From the NCBI RefSeq assembly GCF_000972385.1, contig NZ_JXTE01000004.1, positions 142,484-206,483 on the forward strand: 64,000 nucleotides of DNA, given 5' to 3'. This document shows positions 36,553 through 44,733 of the stretch, piece by piece. How positions within the stretch are numbered: position 1 is the first letter of the stretch; every line of letters starts with the position of its first letter. The notes below the pieces were generated by a model that worked only from the letters and a program-made list of their open reading frames with translations, ran no database searches and had not been told where the DNA came from. The stretch comes from Streptomyces sp. WM6386. GTDB taxonomy: Bacteria > Actinomycetota > Actinomycetes > Streptomycetales > Streptomycetaceae. Made by a program: the position numbers and the translations under genes.

Positions 36553-37275
36553 TCAGGACGCGTCGTGGAAGACGAGCCCCAGTGCGTGCCGCCGGCCCGA
36601 GCGCACCGTGCTCACGCCGTGCCGCATCGCCCCGGCCGACCAGCCGCGCCGGGTGCGCACCGGCCGGTCCCGGGTGGTGAACACCAGACCGTGGCCCTGC
36701 CGCAGCACGGTGGCCGTGCCCCGTGACTGGGCCCTGGGCCGCTGCTCGACCATCAGGAACTCACCGCCCGTGTAGTCCGTGCCGTACGCGTCGAGCCCGA
36801 CCACCACCTGGAGCGGGAAGACCAGTTCGCCGAACACGTCACGGTGCAGGGCGTTCCAGTCGCCCTCCCCGTAGCGCAGCAGGATCTGCGCCGCCCGGTC
36901 CTGCCCGGCTGTGTGACACCGCTCCAGCCACTCCTCCAAGGAGTCCGGCCACGGTGCCGGACGGCCGAGCCGGTCCGCCCAGTCGCGGGCGACGGTCAGC
37001 AGGCGCGGATAGAGCGCGGCCCGCAGGGCGGCCACCGGGGCGGGCAGGTCGTGGGTGAAGTACCGGTACTCGCCCGAACCGAAGCGATGCCGGGCCAGGT
37101 CGACGGTGGTGCGGAACAGCTCCGGCTTCTCGTACAGCGCGGCCAGGTCGGAGCACTCGGCGGGCGTCAGCAACTGCTGGGTGGGTGCGCTGCCGTGCTC
37201 GTCCAGTGCGGCGGCCAGCGCGTCCCAGTCGGTCCGGGCGACGCGCCCGCGGGCCTGTGTGAGGGTGGGGGTCAT
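36553..37275 (-). CDS. 2OG-Fe(II) oxygenase next to ogt
   Basis: A 240-residue Fe(II)/2-oxoglutarate oxygenase. Iron ligands are His and Asp in ALHRDVFGE and the distal His in AMRHGVST, with a following Arg for 2-oxoglutarate. The family is uncharacterised, but its place 14 bases downstream of the methylguanine-DNA methyltransferase gene on the same strand hints at an AlkB-like repair role (inference). ATG 37275 follows GGAGGAACC. Frames extending upstream to 37662 read through ogt in another frame. Confidence 0.85.
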   Translation of the reverse strand: MTPTLTQARGRVARTDWDALAAALDEHGSAPTQQLLTPAECSDLAALYEKPELFRTTVDLARHRFGSGEYRYFTHDLPAPVAALRAALYPRLLTVARDWADRLGRPAPWPDSLEEWLERCHTAGQDRAAQILLRYGEGDWNALHRDVFGELVFPLQVVVGLDAYGTDYTGGEFLMVEQRPRAQSRGTATVLRQGHGLVFTTRDRPVRTRRGWSAGAMRHGVSTVRSGRRHALGLVFHDAS

Positions 37276-37289
37276 GGTGGTTCCTCCCG

Positions 37290-37781
37290 TCATCCGAGCA
37301 TCGGCTGCAGCGCACCCTCGAGCGTGAGCAGCCGCACCTTGCGCTCCACGCCGCCCGCGTAGCCGCGCATCGAGCCGTCTGCGCCGATCACCCGGTGGCA
37401 GGGCCGCACGATCAGCAGGGGGTTGGCACCGAGCGCGGCGCCCACCGCCGGGGTGTCGGCCCGCGCCACACCGAGCTTTTGGGCGAGCGCGCCGTACGTG
37501 GTCGTGGTGCCGTACGGGACGCTGTCGAGCGCCTGCCACACCCGGTGCCGGAAGTCCGTGCCGTCGGCGGCGAGCCGCAGCTCGAAACGGGTGAGCCGGC
37601 CCGCGAAGTAGGCGGACAGCTGTTCCTCGGCCTCGGCGAAGGCCGCATCGTCGCGCCGCCACTCGGGGCGGACGGCCGGCGCACCCCGCTGCCCCGGCAT
37701 CGACAGCGAGGCGAGTCCCGACTCCCCGCCGACCAGGAGCAGTTCACCGAGCGGGCTCTGCATCGTCGTGTACGTCGTCAT
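37290..37781 (-). CDS. ogt: Methylated-DNA-[protein]-cysteine S-methyltransferase
   Basis: A 163-residue DNA repair protein that removes alkyl groups from O6-alkylguanine onto its own Cys128 in the IVRPCHRVIGADG active site. The helix-turn-helix PYGTTTTYGALAQKLG and the N-terminal ribonuclease-like domain are present. The start at 37781 is preceded by a (GGGAA) tandem repeat that supplies its ribosome site. Translation of the 2OG oxygenase gene downstream is probably linked (14-base gap). Confidence 0.93.
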   Translation of the reverse strand: MTTYTTMQSPLGELLLVGGESGLASLSMPGQRGAPAVRPEWRRDDAAFAEAEEQLSAYFAGRLTRFELRLAADGTDFRHRVWQALDSVPYGTTTTYGALAQKLGVARADTPAVGAALGANPLLIVRPCHRVIGADGSMRGYAGGVERKVRLLTLEGALQPMLG

Positions 37782-37788
37782 GGGTCCG

Positions 37789-37837
37789 TTCCCTTCCCTT
37801 CCCTTCCCTTCCCTTCCCTTCCCTTCCCTTCCCTTCC
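37789..37837. repeat. (CCCTT)9 pentanucleotide repeat at the ogt ribosome site
   Basis: Nine perfect CCCTT units (37791-37835) plus partial edges. On the ogt strand they read GGGAA repeats, ending seven bases before the ATG, so the repeat itself is the Shine-Dalgarno region. Five-base units are not a multiple of three, but being outside the coding region they would change only the spacing and number of ribosome sites. Confidence 0.9.
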
Positions 37838-37948
37838 GCTACGAGTCTGCTGCGCGGACTGGGAGGGTGCTGGCGGAAATCGGACAGGGTGCTCAAGCCT
37901 CGCGGTACCCCTGTGCACTGGCTTTGAGCAGGGAGTATTTACGAGTAA

Positions 37949-37963
37949 GTACCTCAGCGGTAC
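37949..37963. promoter_or_regulatory. Candidate operator of the toxin-antitoxin pair
   Basis: GTACC-TCAGC-GGTAC is a palindrome ending ten bases before the antitoxin ATG. Antitoxins of this type bind their own promoter, so it is a good autoregulatory site candidate. A second GGTACC is at 37904-37909. Confidence 0.5.
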
Positions 37964-37973
37964 CGTGAAGGGC

Positions 37974-38219
37974 ATGCCAGCTCTCAACGTGGAGTTCAGT
38001 GACCGCGAGCTAGAGGACCTGCGGCAGATCGCCAAGGAGCGCGGTACGTCGATGAAGGCCCTCGTACGGGAGGCGGCCGCGGCCGACATCGCACGGCATC
38101 GCGCGCTCCAGGAGGGTGCGGAGGCCTTCCGGCGGTTCTTCGCGGCCCATGCCGACGAGTTTGCCGCCGCGTTCCCCGACGACGAACCGGCGGTCAAGGG
38201 CGAGGGACGGGTCGTCTGA
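37974..38219 (+). CDS. Antitoxin of a Fic/Doc-type pair
   Basis: An 81-residue protein. The N-terminus MPALNVEFSDRELEDLRQIAKERGTSMKALVREA looks like a ribbon-helix-helix DNA-binding domain; the rest is helical and acidic and would bind the toxin. ATG 37974 has weak GAAGGG close by; GTG 37965 is an alternative. The stop lies three bases before the toxin start, so the pair is coupled. A palindrome precedes the gene. Confidence 0.8.
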   Translation: MPALNVEFSDRELEDLRQIAKERGTSMKALVREAAAADIARHRALQEGAEAFRRFFAAHADEFAAAFPDDEPAVKGEGRVV

Positions 38220-38222
38220 CCG

Positions 38223-38600
38223 ATGTCTCCCGTGGTCCACATCGACGTGCCCTGGCTGCTCCAGCGTCACGAAGAGGTCCTGCCCGACCAGCCCACGATC
38301 AACGACTTCTCCGCCTTGGTGGCAGCCGTCGCCCGCCACCGTGTCGACCCGCCCCGCCTCGGCGTGGACTCCGACCCGGCCTGGCGGGCCGCCGCCCTGC
38401 TGCACACCCTCGCCCTGCTCAAACCCCTGCCGTCGGCCAATGCCCGTTTCGCCTGTGCGACGGCGGTGGCCTACATGTTCGTCAGCGGCGTCGGCATCGA
38501 CCCGCCCTACGGCGCCCTCGTCGACCTCGCCCGCGATCTGATATCCGGCAAGACCGATGTGTACGGCGCGGCCGACCGGCTGCGCTCCTGGCAGATATAG
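38223..38600 (+). CDS. Fic/Doc-like toxin with atypical active site
   Basis: A 125-residue protein resembling the Doc toxin. The Fic loop is at residues 67-75 (KPLPSANAR), where the normal H-x-F-x-D-G-N-K-R pattern has Lys for the catalytic His and Leu for Phe, while Asn73 and Arg75 remain. Doc kinases phosphorylate EF-Tu; without His this protein may be inactive or work differently. Starts three bases after the antitoxin stop and ends before a strong hairpin. Confidence 0.75.
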   Translation: MSPVVHIDVPWLLQRHEEVLPDQPTINDFSALVAAVARHRVDPPRLGVDSDPAWRAAALLHTLALLKPLPSANARFACATAVAYMFVSGVGIDPPYGALVDLARDLISGKTDVYGAADRLRSWQI

Positions 38601-39122
38601 GGCCTGACCGCCGACCGGCCGCCTTCGCCTCAGGCCGGGGCCGACCCCGTCCCGCCCTCGGGGCCGCCGACCGAGGGCGGGAGGATCGGGGTCGGCGGCC
38701 GTTTCGCGCAGGAGAGCCGCCGTCCCGCGCGTGGCCTTCGAGGGGCCGGTACCAGTGCACTACGGGGTGGTGCGCGCCGGGAGCGTGCGCGTCGCTCCGG
38801 CGCGTGCGCGTGTTTCACACGGGGCGCCTGAAATGCCGTGGAGCACCACGGACGACCTGCGTGGCGACCGGTTCTGACTTTCCTTCAACGGTACGTATGT
38901 TGCTCAAGTGCCTTGTTGGTCATGACAGTGTTGTGCAAGGGTGAACTGCCCGTGCGGGGGGTAATGGCCGGGTCTTCTTTCGTCCGGTGGGGAACCCGGG
39001 CGGACGGGTCTGGTGAATTCGTGCTCCTCGCGCCTCGCCAAAAAAAGGTATACACCAATCCCCGACTTTTTCGGCGAGCAGAACTTCTCAGAGTCACCTG
39101 CGCGTGGGAAGGAATCCGCTCA
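38601..39122 (+). promoter_or_regulatory. Gene-free stretch: terminator, then promoter region of fusion 2
   Basis: About 520 bases without a convincing gene. 38641-38695 is a long hairpin. From about 38880 the DNA becomes AT-richer and carries TTGTT (38913-38917), 14 bases, TGTGCAA (38932-38938), GGGT, the same element as before the first fusion gene. A run of seven A is at 39040-39046. In-frame extension of the downstream gene into this stretch is not protein-like. Confidence 0.55.
38641..38695. terminator. Long hairpin after toxin gene
   Basis: CCGACCCCG (38641-38649) pairs with CGGGGTCGG (38687-38695), and inside it CCCGCCCTCG (38651-38660) pairs with CGAGGGCGGG (38672-38681). The long imperfect stem without T-tract is a typical Streptomyces terminator. 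Confidence 0.75.
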
Positions 39123-40724
39123 GTGCCAACCCCCCACCCCCCTCGCCCTCCTTACCCGCCGCCAGGCGGAGTTGCGGGCGAATCCGACGACGACCTCGCC
39201 TCCCTGCTCAGAGGTCGTCCGGACGGCGAGGCTGCCCAGGCCGCCGCGCTGTTGATGGCGCGGCACTGGCCGCCCGTCCACGAATACGCCGTCATCTGTC
39301 TCGCCTCCCGGTCGGACGTCGCCTCCATGGTGACCGCGGCCTCCTTCCACCAGGTCATGGACCGGCTGGCACTCGGCGAGCAGGCCACCGCACTGCGCCC
39401 GAGGCTTCTGGTACGGGTGCGCGACACCGTTCGTGAGTGGTCGGCCGAGGACCGAATATCCGGTGTTCTGCCGGACCTCGGGAAACCGGCCGGCGGCCGC
39501 GGTATGCGGGCGGCGAAGTCCATGACGCCCGAAAACCGGAAACTCGCCGAGCGTTCTTTCCAGCTTCTGCCCGGACTCGCCCGCTGTCTGCTCTGGCACA
39601 CCGAGGTCGAGGCCGAGCCGATTGCCGTCCCCGCCGGTCTCCTCGGCATGGATACCGACACCGCGTCGGCCGCTCTCGAACAGGCGCGGGAAAAATTCCG
39701 CGAGGGTTGTGTACATGCCCATCGGGAACTCGCGCCGACCAAGGATTGCCGGTTCTACAACCGTCTCCTCGACGTCCCGATACGCCGTGGCGGAGCCCTG
39801 CTGCCGGATGTGCAACAGCATCTGACCGAGTGCCGCTACTGCCGATTCGCCGCTGAGCAACTGAGCCATTTCGAGGGCGGCCTGGGCGTCCTGCTCGCCG
39901 AGGCGGTGCTCGGCTGGGGCGCCCGCCGCTACCTCGAGTCCCGTCCGGGACGTACCGATTCCGGCCCGCGCGGTCGTGGCGGTGCCCGGCACGGTGGTGG
40001 ACGCCGTGGCCTCCTGTCCCGTATCCCGTCCCCCGGCCGCCGCCCCCCGGAGGGGCCGCGGCCCTCACGGGTACTGCTCACCGGGGCGGGCCTGGCCTCC
40101 GCCGGACTGCTCGCCGGCGTGCTGGCCGCGAACCTGTGGTCGGACGACGGCGGCGCCGAGCCGGCCGCATCCACCAGCGCCTCAGGGGGCCGCGCGTCGG
40201 CCTCGGGCGGCGTGTCCGCCTCCCCGCCGGGCACGGCCCAACTCCCCCTGATTCCACAGCAGTCCAGGCTGCGGAACGTGGCCGCTGACCTCTGCCTCGA
40301 CATCCGGGGCGAGGTGAGGAAGGGAGCCGGCACCGAGCTGGAGACCTGTTCGGACGCGGAGAGCCAGAAGTGGACGTACGACGACGACGGACTGCTGCAC
40401 AGCGCCGCGAACCCCGACCTCTGCCTCGACTCGCATGTGGACGCCGGTGTGGTGATCCTCGGAACCTGCGCGGACGAGAAGACCAAGCGCGCGGACGACG
40501 TGCGCTACGACATCACCGTGCAGGGCGAGTTGCTCACCCGCTGGGACGAGCAGCTCGCCCTGACCTCCACCACCGGGGCGGCGGACGCCGACATCGTCGT
40601 CAAGGTGCGTGACGGTTCCGACGGGCAGCGCTGGGTGACCGACCCGGTGTCGCCGACCGCCGGTGCGCTCTCGGTCCCGGGCACCGGCACCCCGTCCGCC
40701 CGGGCGGTCGGGGGACCCGTCTAG
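39123..40724 (+). CDS. Sigma-like / zinc-finger / TM / ricin-lectin fusion protein 2
   Basis: A 533-residue paralogue of the protein at 22821 with the same order of parts. N-terminal Pro-rich leader, sigma-like region to about 205 (FQLLPGLARCLLWHTEVEAEP is the region-4-like part), zinc motif with Cys209 and H233-x3-C237-x2-C240, membrane helix 317-338, Ser/Ala-rich linker, and a ricin-type lectin domain (about 381-507: DLCLDI, QKWTYD, DLCLDSH, QRWVTD). It lacks the Gly/Tyr tail. The GTG at 39123 has AAGGAA about nine bases upstream and matches the paralogue. It converges with the next gene, overlapping by four bases. Confidence 0.8.
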   Translation: MPTPHPPRPPYPPPGGVAGESDDDLASLLRGRPDGEAAQAAALLMARHWPPVHEYAVICLASRSDVASMVTAASFHQVMDRLALGEQATALRPRLLVRVRDTVREWSAEDRISGVLPDLGKPAGGRGMRAAKSMTPENRKLAERSFQLLPGLARCLLWHTEVEAEPIAVPAGLLGMDTDTASAALEQAREKFREGCVHAHRELAPTKDCRFYNRLLDVPIRRGGALLPDVQQHLTECRYCRFAAEQLSHFEGGLGVLLAEAVLGWGARRYLESRPGRTDSGPRGRGGARHGGGRRGLLSRIPSPGRRPPEGPRPSRVLLTGAGLASAGLLAGVLAANLWSDDGGAEPAASTSASGGRASASGGVSASPPGTAQLPLIPQQSRLRNVAADLCLDIRGEVRKGAGTELETCSDAESQKWTYDDDGLLHSAANPDLCLDSHVDAGVVILGTCADEKTKRADDVRYDITVQGELLTRWDEQLALTSTTGAADADIVVKVRDGSDGQRWVTDPVSPTAGALSVPGTGTPSARAVGGPV

Positions 40725-41698
40725 TTCACGACGTCGCGGGGCGGGTCGCCCGCCAGATGGCCGGCCACGTTCTGGACGGCGGCCAGGGCGATCCGCACCA
40801 GCGTCTCCCGGGTGACACCCCCGACGTGCGGGGACAGCACCACGCCCGGGGCCCGCAGCAACCGCAGGGCCGGCGTGGGCGGTTCGGGATCGAAGACGTC
40901 GATGCCCGCCCCGGCCAGGGCGCCCTTCTCCAGGGCGTCGGCGAGGGCGTCCTGGTCGATCAGGGCGCCCCGCGCCGTGTTGATCACGAACGCGGAGGGC
41001 TTCAGGAGCGCGAGCCGGCCGGCGTCGAGGAGATGGCGGGTCGCGTCGGTCAGGGGTGCGTGCAGGGAGACGTAGTCCGACGTGCGCAGCAGTTCGTCGA
41101 GGGGGACATGACGGGCGCCGCCCAGCTGTGCCTCGGTCTCCTCCGGCAGTCGGCCCCTCCCGGCGTAGACGACGTTCATGTCGAACGCGACCGCGCGCCG
41201 CGCGACTTCCCGCCCGATCTGCCCCAGCCCCACGATGCCGAGCGTCTTCCCGGACAGTTCGGTCAGGGAGCGCTGGAGTCGGGGCAGCGCCCAGTCGGCC
41301 TCGACGAGCGCGGTGTGCGCCGGGACGAGCTGCTTGGCGAGCGCGAGCATGAGGGCGAAGGTCTGCTCGGCCACGTTCTGCGCCTCGGCGCCGCTGGAGC
41401 CGATGGTGCAGACGTCCACCGCGCGGGCCCGCGCCGCCTCCACGTCGACATAGTCGAAGCCGTGGCTGGCGCACTGCACCAGCTCCAACGCGGGTGCGGC
41501 GGCGATGTGTTCGGCCGTCACGGGGGAGAGCGCCGTGATGATCACATGCGCAGCGCGCAGCGCCTGCGGGTTCTCGTCGGCCTTCTCCACGACGGTCACG
41601 ATCGCCTCGCCCGGGAAGAGCGTGGCGAGCCCCGCCCCGGAGGTGCGGCCGCCCACATGGGGCGCGACGACGGCGAGCACGTTCTTCGGGGTCGTCAT
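40721..41698 (-). CDS. 2-hydroxyacid dehydrogenase (phosphoglycerate-dehydrogenase-like)
   Basis: A 325-residue NAD-dependent dehydrogenase. The nucleotide motif GIVGLGQIGREVARR is present, with the catalytic Arg in NTARGALID, Glu in FDPEPP and His in SPHVGG. The group includes glyoxylate/hydroxypyruvate and other 2-oxoacid reductases. Its ATG at 41698 overlaps the stop of the lactate monooxygenase-like gene (41695-41698), so the two are coupled; together they suggest oxidation and reduction of a 2-hydroxyacid. Confidence 0.9.
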   Translation of the reverse strand: MTTPKNVLAVVAPHVGGRTSGAGLATLFPGEAIVTVVEKADENPQALRAAHVIITALSPVTAEHIAAAPALELVQCASHGFDYVDVEAARARAVDVCTIGSSGAEAQNVAEQTFALMLALAKQLVPAHTALVEADWALPRLQRSLTELSGKTLGIVGLGQIGREVARRAVAFDMNVVYAGRGRLPEETEAQLGGARHVPLDELLRTSDYVSLHAPLTDATRHLLDAGRLALLKPSAFVINTARGALIDQDALADALEKGALAGAGIDVFDPEPPTPALRLLRAPGVVLSPHVGGVTRETLVRIALAAVQNVAGHLAGDPPRDVVN

Positions 41699-42864
41699 AC
41701 GGGGTCCTCGATCAGGTCGGCGGGGCCCACGGTGGTGGGGGAGGCGTGCCCGGACAGGGCGAGCGTGAAGTCCAGCTCGGCGAGCAGACAGCGGATCACG
41801 TGCTCCACGCCGGGCTGTCCGTCCAGACCGAGGCCGTACACGTACGGCCGCCCGACGAGCACCGCCTCCGCCCCCAGCGCGAGCGCCTTGAAGACGTCGT
41901 CGCCGGTGCGGATCCCGCTGTCGAAGAGGACCGTCAGCCGGTCCCCGACCGCCTCCGCGACCCGTGGCAGCGCATCGGCCGCCGCCACGGAACCGGCCAC
42001 CTGCCGGCCGCCGTGATTGGACACCACCACCCCGTCCATCCCGGCGTCCGCGGCCGCCCGTGCGTCGTCCGGGTGCAGGATGCCCTTGAGGACGATCGGC
42101 CCGTCCCAGTTCTCCCTCAGGAACGCCAGATCCGGCCAGGTCTTGCCGGGGTCCGCGAACATGCCGACGAAGTGCATCACGGCCGCGTTCGGGTCCTCTG
42201 CCACCGGCTTGGCCAGGCCCGCCTGGAACGCCGGGTCGGAGAAGTAGTTGGCGGTGCCCACCCCGTGCAGGAACGGCAGATAGGCCTGGTCGAGGTCGTG
42301 CGGCCGCCAGGCCAGCAGCGGGGTGTCCAGCGTGACGACGAGCGCGGTGAACCCGGCCGCCCTGGCCCGCTCGAGGAAGCTCAGGGCCACCTGGGGGTCC
42401 TTCGGCCAGTACAGCTGGAACCAGCGCTCGGCGTCCCCCATCGCCTCCGCGACCTGCTCCATCGGGGTGCTGGACGCCGAGGACAGGATGTACGGCACGC
42501 CCTGCGCCGCGGCGGCCCGGGCGGCGGCGGACTCGGCGCCCGGGTGCATGATCGACAGCACGCCGACCGGTGCCAGGGCCAGCGGGGCGGGCAGGGCGCG
42601 GCCCAGCACCTCGACCGACAGATCCCGTTCGTGCACGTCCCGCAGCATCCGCGGCACGATCCGGCGCCGCTGGAGCGCGGCCCGGTTGGCCCGGGCGGTA
42701 CTCCCGTCACCGGCGCTGCCCGCCACGTATCCGACCGGGCCGGGGCCGAGGCGCTGCTCGGTGAGCTCCTCCAGCCGGGTCAGATCGGTGGGCAGTCGCG
42801 GTACGGCGCCCGACATGCCGTTCAGATAGATCTCGTACTGGAAGTCCGCCCAGTGCTTCGCCAT
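41695..42864 (-). CDS. FMN-dependent alpha-hydroxyacid oxidase (lactate 2-monooxygenase-like)
   Basis: A 389-residue TIM-barrel flavoenzyme. SNHGGRQVAGS carries the catalytic His and following Arg; LAPVGVLSIMHPGAE, QLYWPKD and VLFDSGIRTGDDVFKALALGA bind FMN. The long insertion with HDLDQAYLPFLHGVGTANYFSDPAF is characteristic of lactate 2-monooxygenases, which turn L-lactate to acetate and CO2. It could also be an oxidase of another 2-hydroxyacid. Coupled by overlap to a 2-hydroxyacid dehydrogenase, with an NCS1 permease upstream on the same strand. Confidence 0.88.
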   Translation of the reverse strand: MAKHWADFQYEIYLNGMSGAVPRLPTDLTRLEELTEQRLGPGPVGYVAGSAGDGSTARANRAALQRRRIVPRMLRDVHERDLSVEVLGRALPAPLALAPVGVLSIMHPGAESAAARAAAAQGVPYILSSASSTPMEQVAEAMGDAERWFQLYWPKDPQVALSFLERARAAGFTALVVTLDTPLLAWRPHDLDQAYLPFLHGVGTANYFSDPAFQAGLAKPVAEDPNAAVMHFVGMFADPGKTWPDLAFLRENWDGPIVLKGILHPDDARAAADAGMDGVVVSNHGGRQVAGSVAAADALPRVAEAVGDRLTVLFDSGIRTGDDVFKALALGAEAVLVGRPYVYGLGLDGQPGVEHVIRCLLAELDFTLALSGHASPTTVGPADLIEDPV

Positions 42865-42945
42865 CCGTACGTCCCGCCTCTCGTCGCTGAGAACGCGTTG
42901 CGCTCCGACGATACTGGCGAGTAAACGCCGGTCAGAACACCGGGG

Positions 42946-44529
42946 TCAGCCGCCGTTGGTCACCGCCACGGGCTCCGGTTCGCCGGACTCCGCGCCCGGT
43001 CCCGTGATCGGCGGCACCGGCACGTCGACGGTACGGGCCAGCCGCGCGCCCTCGGGCCCGTACACCGCCCGGGGCTCGGGGAAGAACCGCAGCAGCGACA
43101 GGAACAGCACCGCGGCCACGACCAGGGACAGCGGCAGACTGATGTCGACGCCGCCCGCGAGCTCGCCCAGCGGACCGACGAACTGGCCCGGGATGTTGGT
43201 GAACAGCACACCGATCACCGCCGACACCCACCAGGCGGTCATTCCGCGCCAGTTCCAGCCGTGCGAGAACCAGTAGCGGCCGCCGCGCTGACGGCGGTTG
43301 AAGACCTGGAGGGCGTCGGGGTCGTACCAGCCGCGGCGGGTCCAGAAGCCCAGCATCATCACGACCATCCACGGCGTGGTGCAGGTGATGATCATGGTGG
43401 CGAAGGTCGAGATCGACTGCACGAGGTTCAGGCCGAACCGGCCGACGAAGATGAACGCGATCGACAGCACGCCGACGAAGAGCGTCGCCTGCACGCGGCT
43501 CAGCCGGGGGAACACGGACGAGAAGTCCAGGCCGGTCCCGTACAGCGCGGTCGTGCCCGTCGACATGCCGCCGATCAGCGCGATCAGACACACCGGCAGG
43601 AAGAACCAGCCCGGCGAGATCGCCAGCAGGCCGCCCACGAAGTCGGGGGCCGCGGGGTCGACGTAGTCCGGCGCCTTCGCCGCGATGATGCTGGCGGTCG
43701 ACAGGCCGAAGAGGAACGGCAGCAGCGTGGCGATCTGCGACAGGAAGGCGGCGCCGATCACCTTGCGGCGCGGGGTGCTCGCCGGGATGTAGCGCGACCA
43801 GTCGCCGAGGAACGCGCCGAACGACACGGGGTTCGACAGCACGATCAGCGCCGCGCCGATGAAGGACGGCCAGAACAGCGACTGCGTGGCCGCGTCCGCC
43901 GAGTCCGTGAAGACGCCCGCGTACGACGGGTCGAAGTCGCCGGCGAACGCGATCGCGCCGAGCAGGAACAGCAGGCTCGCCGCGGCCACCGCGACCTTGT
44001 TGACGAACAGCATGAACCGGAAGCCGTACACGCACACCGCGAGGACCAGACAGGCGAACAGCGCGTACGCCACGACGTACGACAGGTCGCCGCGCGGCAG
44101 GCCGAACAGCCGGTGGGCGCCGCCGACCAGGGCGTCCCCGGAGCTCCACACCGAGATGGAGAAGAACGCGATCGCGGTCAGCAGCGACAGGAACGAGCCG
44201 ATCACACGGCCGTGCACACCGAGGTGCGCGGAGGAGGACACGGCGTTGTTGGTGCCGTTGACCGGACCGAACACCGCCATCGGGCACAGGATCAGCGCAC
44301 CCGCCACGACTCCGAGGAGCGTGGCCGCCAGGCCCTGCCAGAAGGAGAGGCCGAACAGGATCGGGAAAGCGCCCAGCACACAGGTGGAGAACGTGTTGGC
44401 GCCGCCGAAGGCGAGCCGGAACAGGTCCAGCGGGGTCGCGGTGCGCTCGGCGTCGGGAATGCGGTCGACGCCGTGGGTCTCGACCTCGGTCAGGGACGGC
44501 GCGGGGGAGGTGTCGGGCTGCGGGGACAA
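42946..44529 (-). CDS. NCS1-family purine/cytosine/allantoin permease
   Basis: About 527 residues with twelve membrane segments. RLAFGGANTFSTCVLGAFPILFGLSFWQGL and MAVFGPVNGTNNAVSSSAHLGVHGRVIGS are the first NCS1 helices. SNPVSFGAFLGDWSRYIP and FVGRFGLNLVQS follow. TTG 44529, with GGAG upstream, is preferred; an ATG at 44703 would add 58 residues that do not look like the family. Substrate may be a nucleobase or other nitrogen compound. Gene order with the two 2-hydroxyacid enzymes suggests a catabolic cluster. Confidence 0.85.
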   Translation of the reverse strand: MSPQPDTSPAPSLTEVETHGVDRIPDAERTATPLDLFRLAFGGANTFSTCVLGAFPILFGLSFWQGLAATLLGVVAGALILCPMAVFGPVNGTNNAVSSSAHLGVHGRVIGSFLSLLTAIAFFSISVWSSGDALVGGAHRLFGLPRGDLSYVVAYALFACLVLAVCVYGFRFMLFVNKVAVAAASLLFLLGAIAFAGDFDPSYAGVFTDSADAATQSLFWPSFIGAALIVLSNPVSFGAFLGDWSRYIPASTPRRKVIGAAFLSQIATLLPFLFGLSTASIIAAKAPDYVDPAAPDFVGGLLAISPGWFFLPVCLIALIGGMSTGTTALYGTGLDFSSVFPRLSRVQATLFVGVLSIAFIFVGRFGLNLVQSISTFATMIITCTTPWMVVMMLGFWTRRGWYDPDALQVFNRRQRGGRYWFSHGWNWRGMTAWWVSAVIGVLFTNIPGQFVGPLGELAGGVDISLPLSLVVAAVLFLSLLRFFPEPRAVYGPEGARLARTVDVPVPPITGPGAESGEPEPVAVTNGG

Positions 44530-44733
44530 GGGGGCTCCAGCGAGGGGACCGGCGGTGGAGCGCGTCGTGACGCGGAAGGGGCGGGGTGAGGGACGGCCGC
44601 TCGCCTTGGCGGGGGTGTGCGGCGCGAGGGGATGCCGTCCTCTCGGGGGTCTGCCGACGGTAAGGCCGGGGTCAACAGCCACACCAGAGGACGGTTCATC
44701 CATCTTTTGTGTCGCGGCTGTACGAAACCTCCA

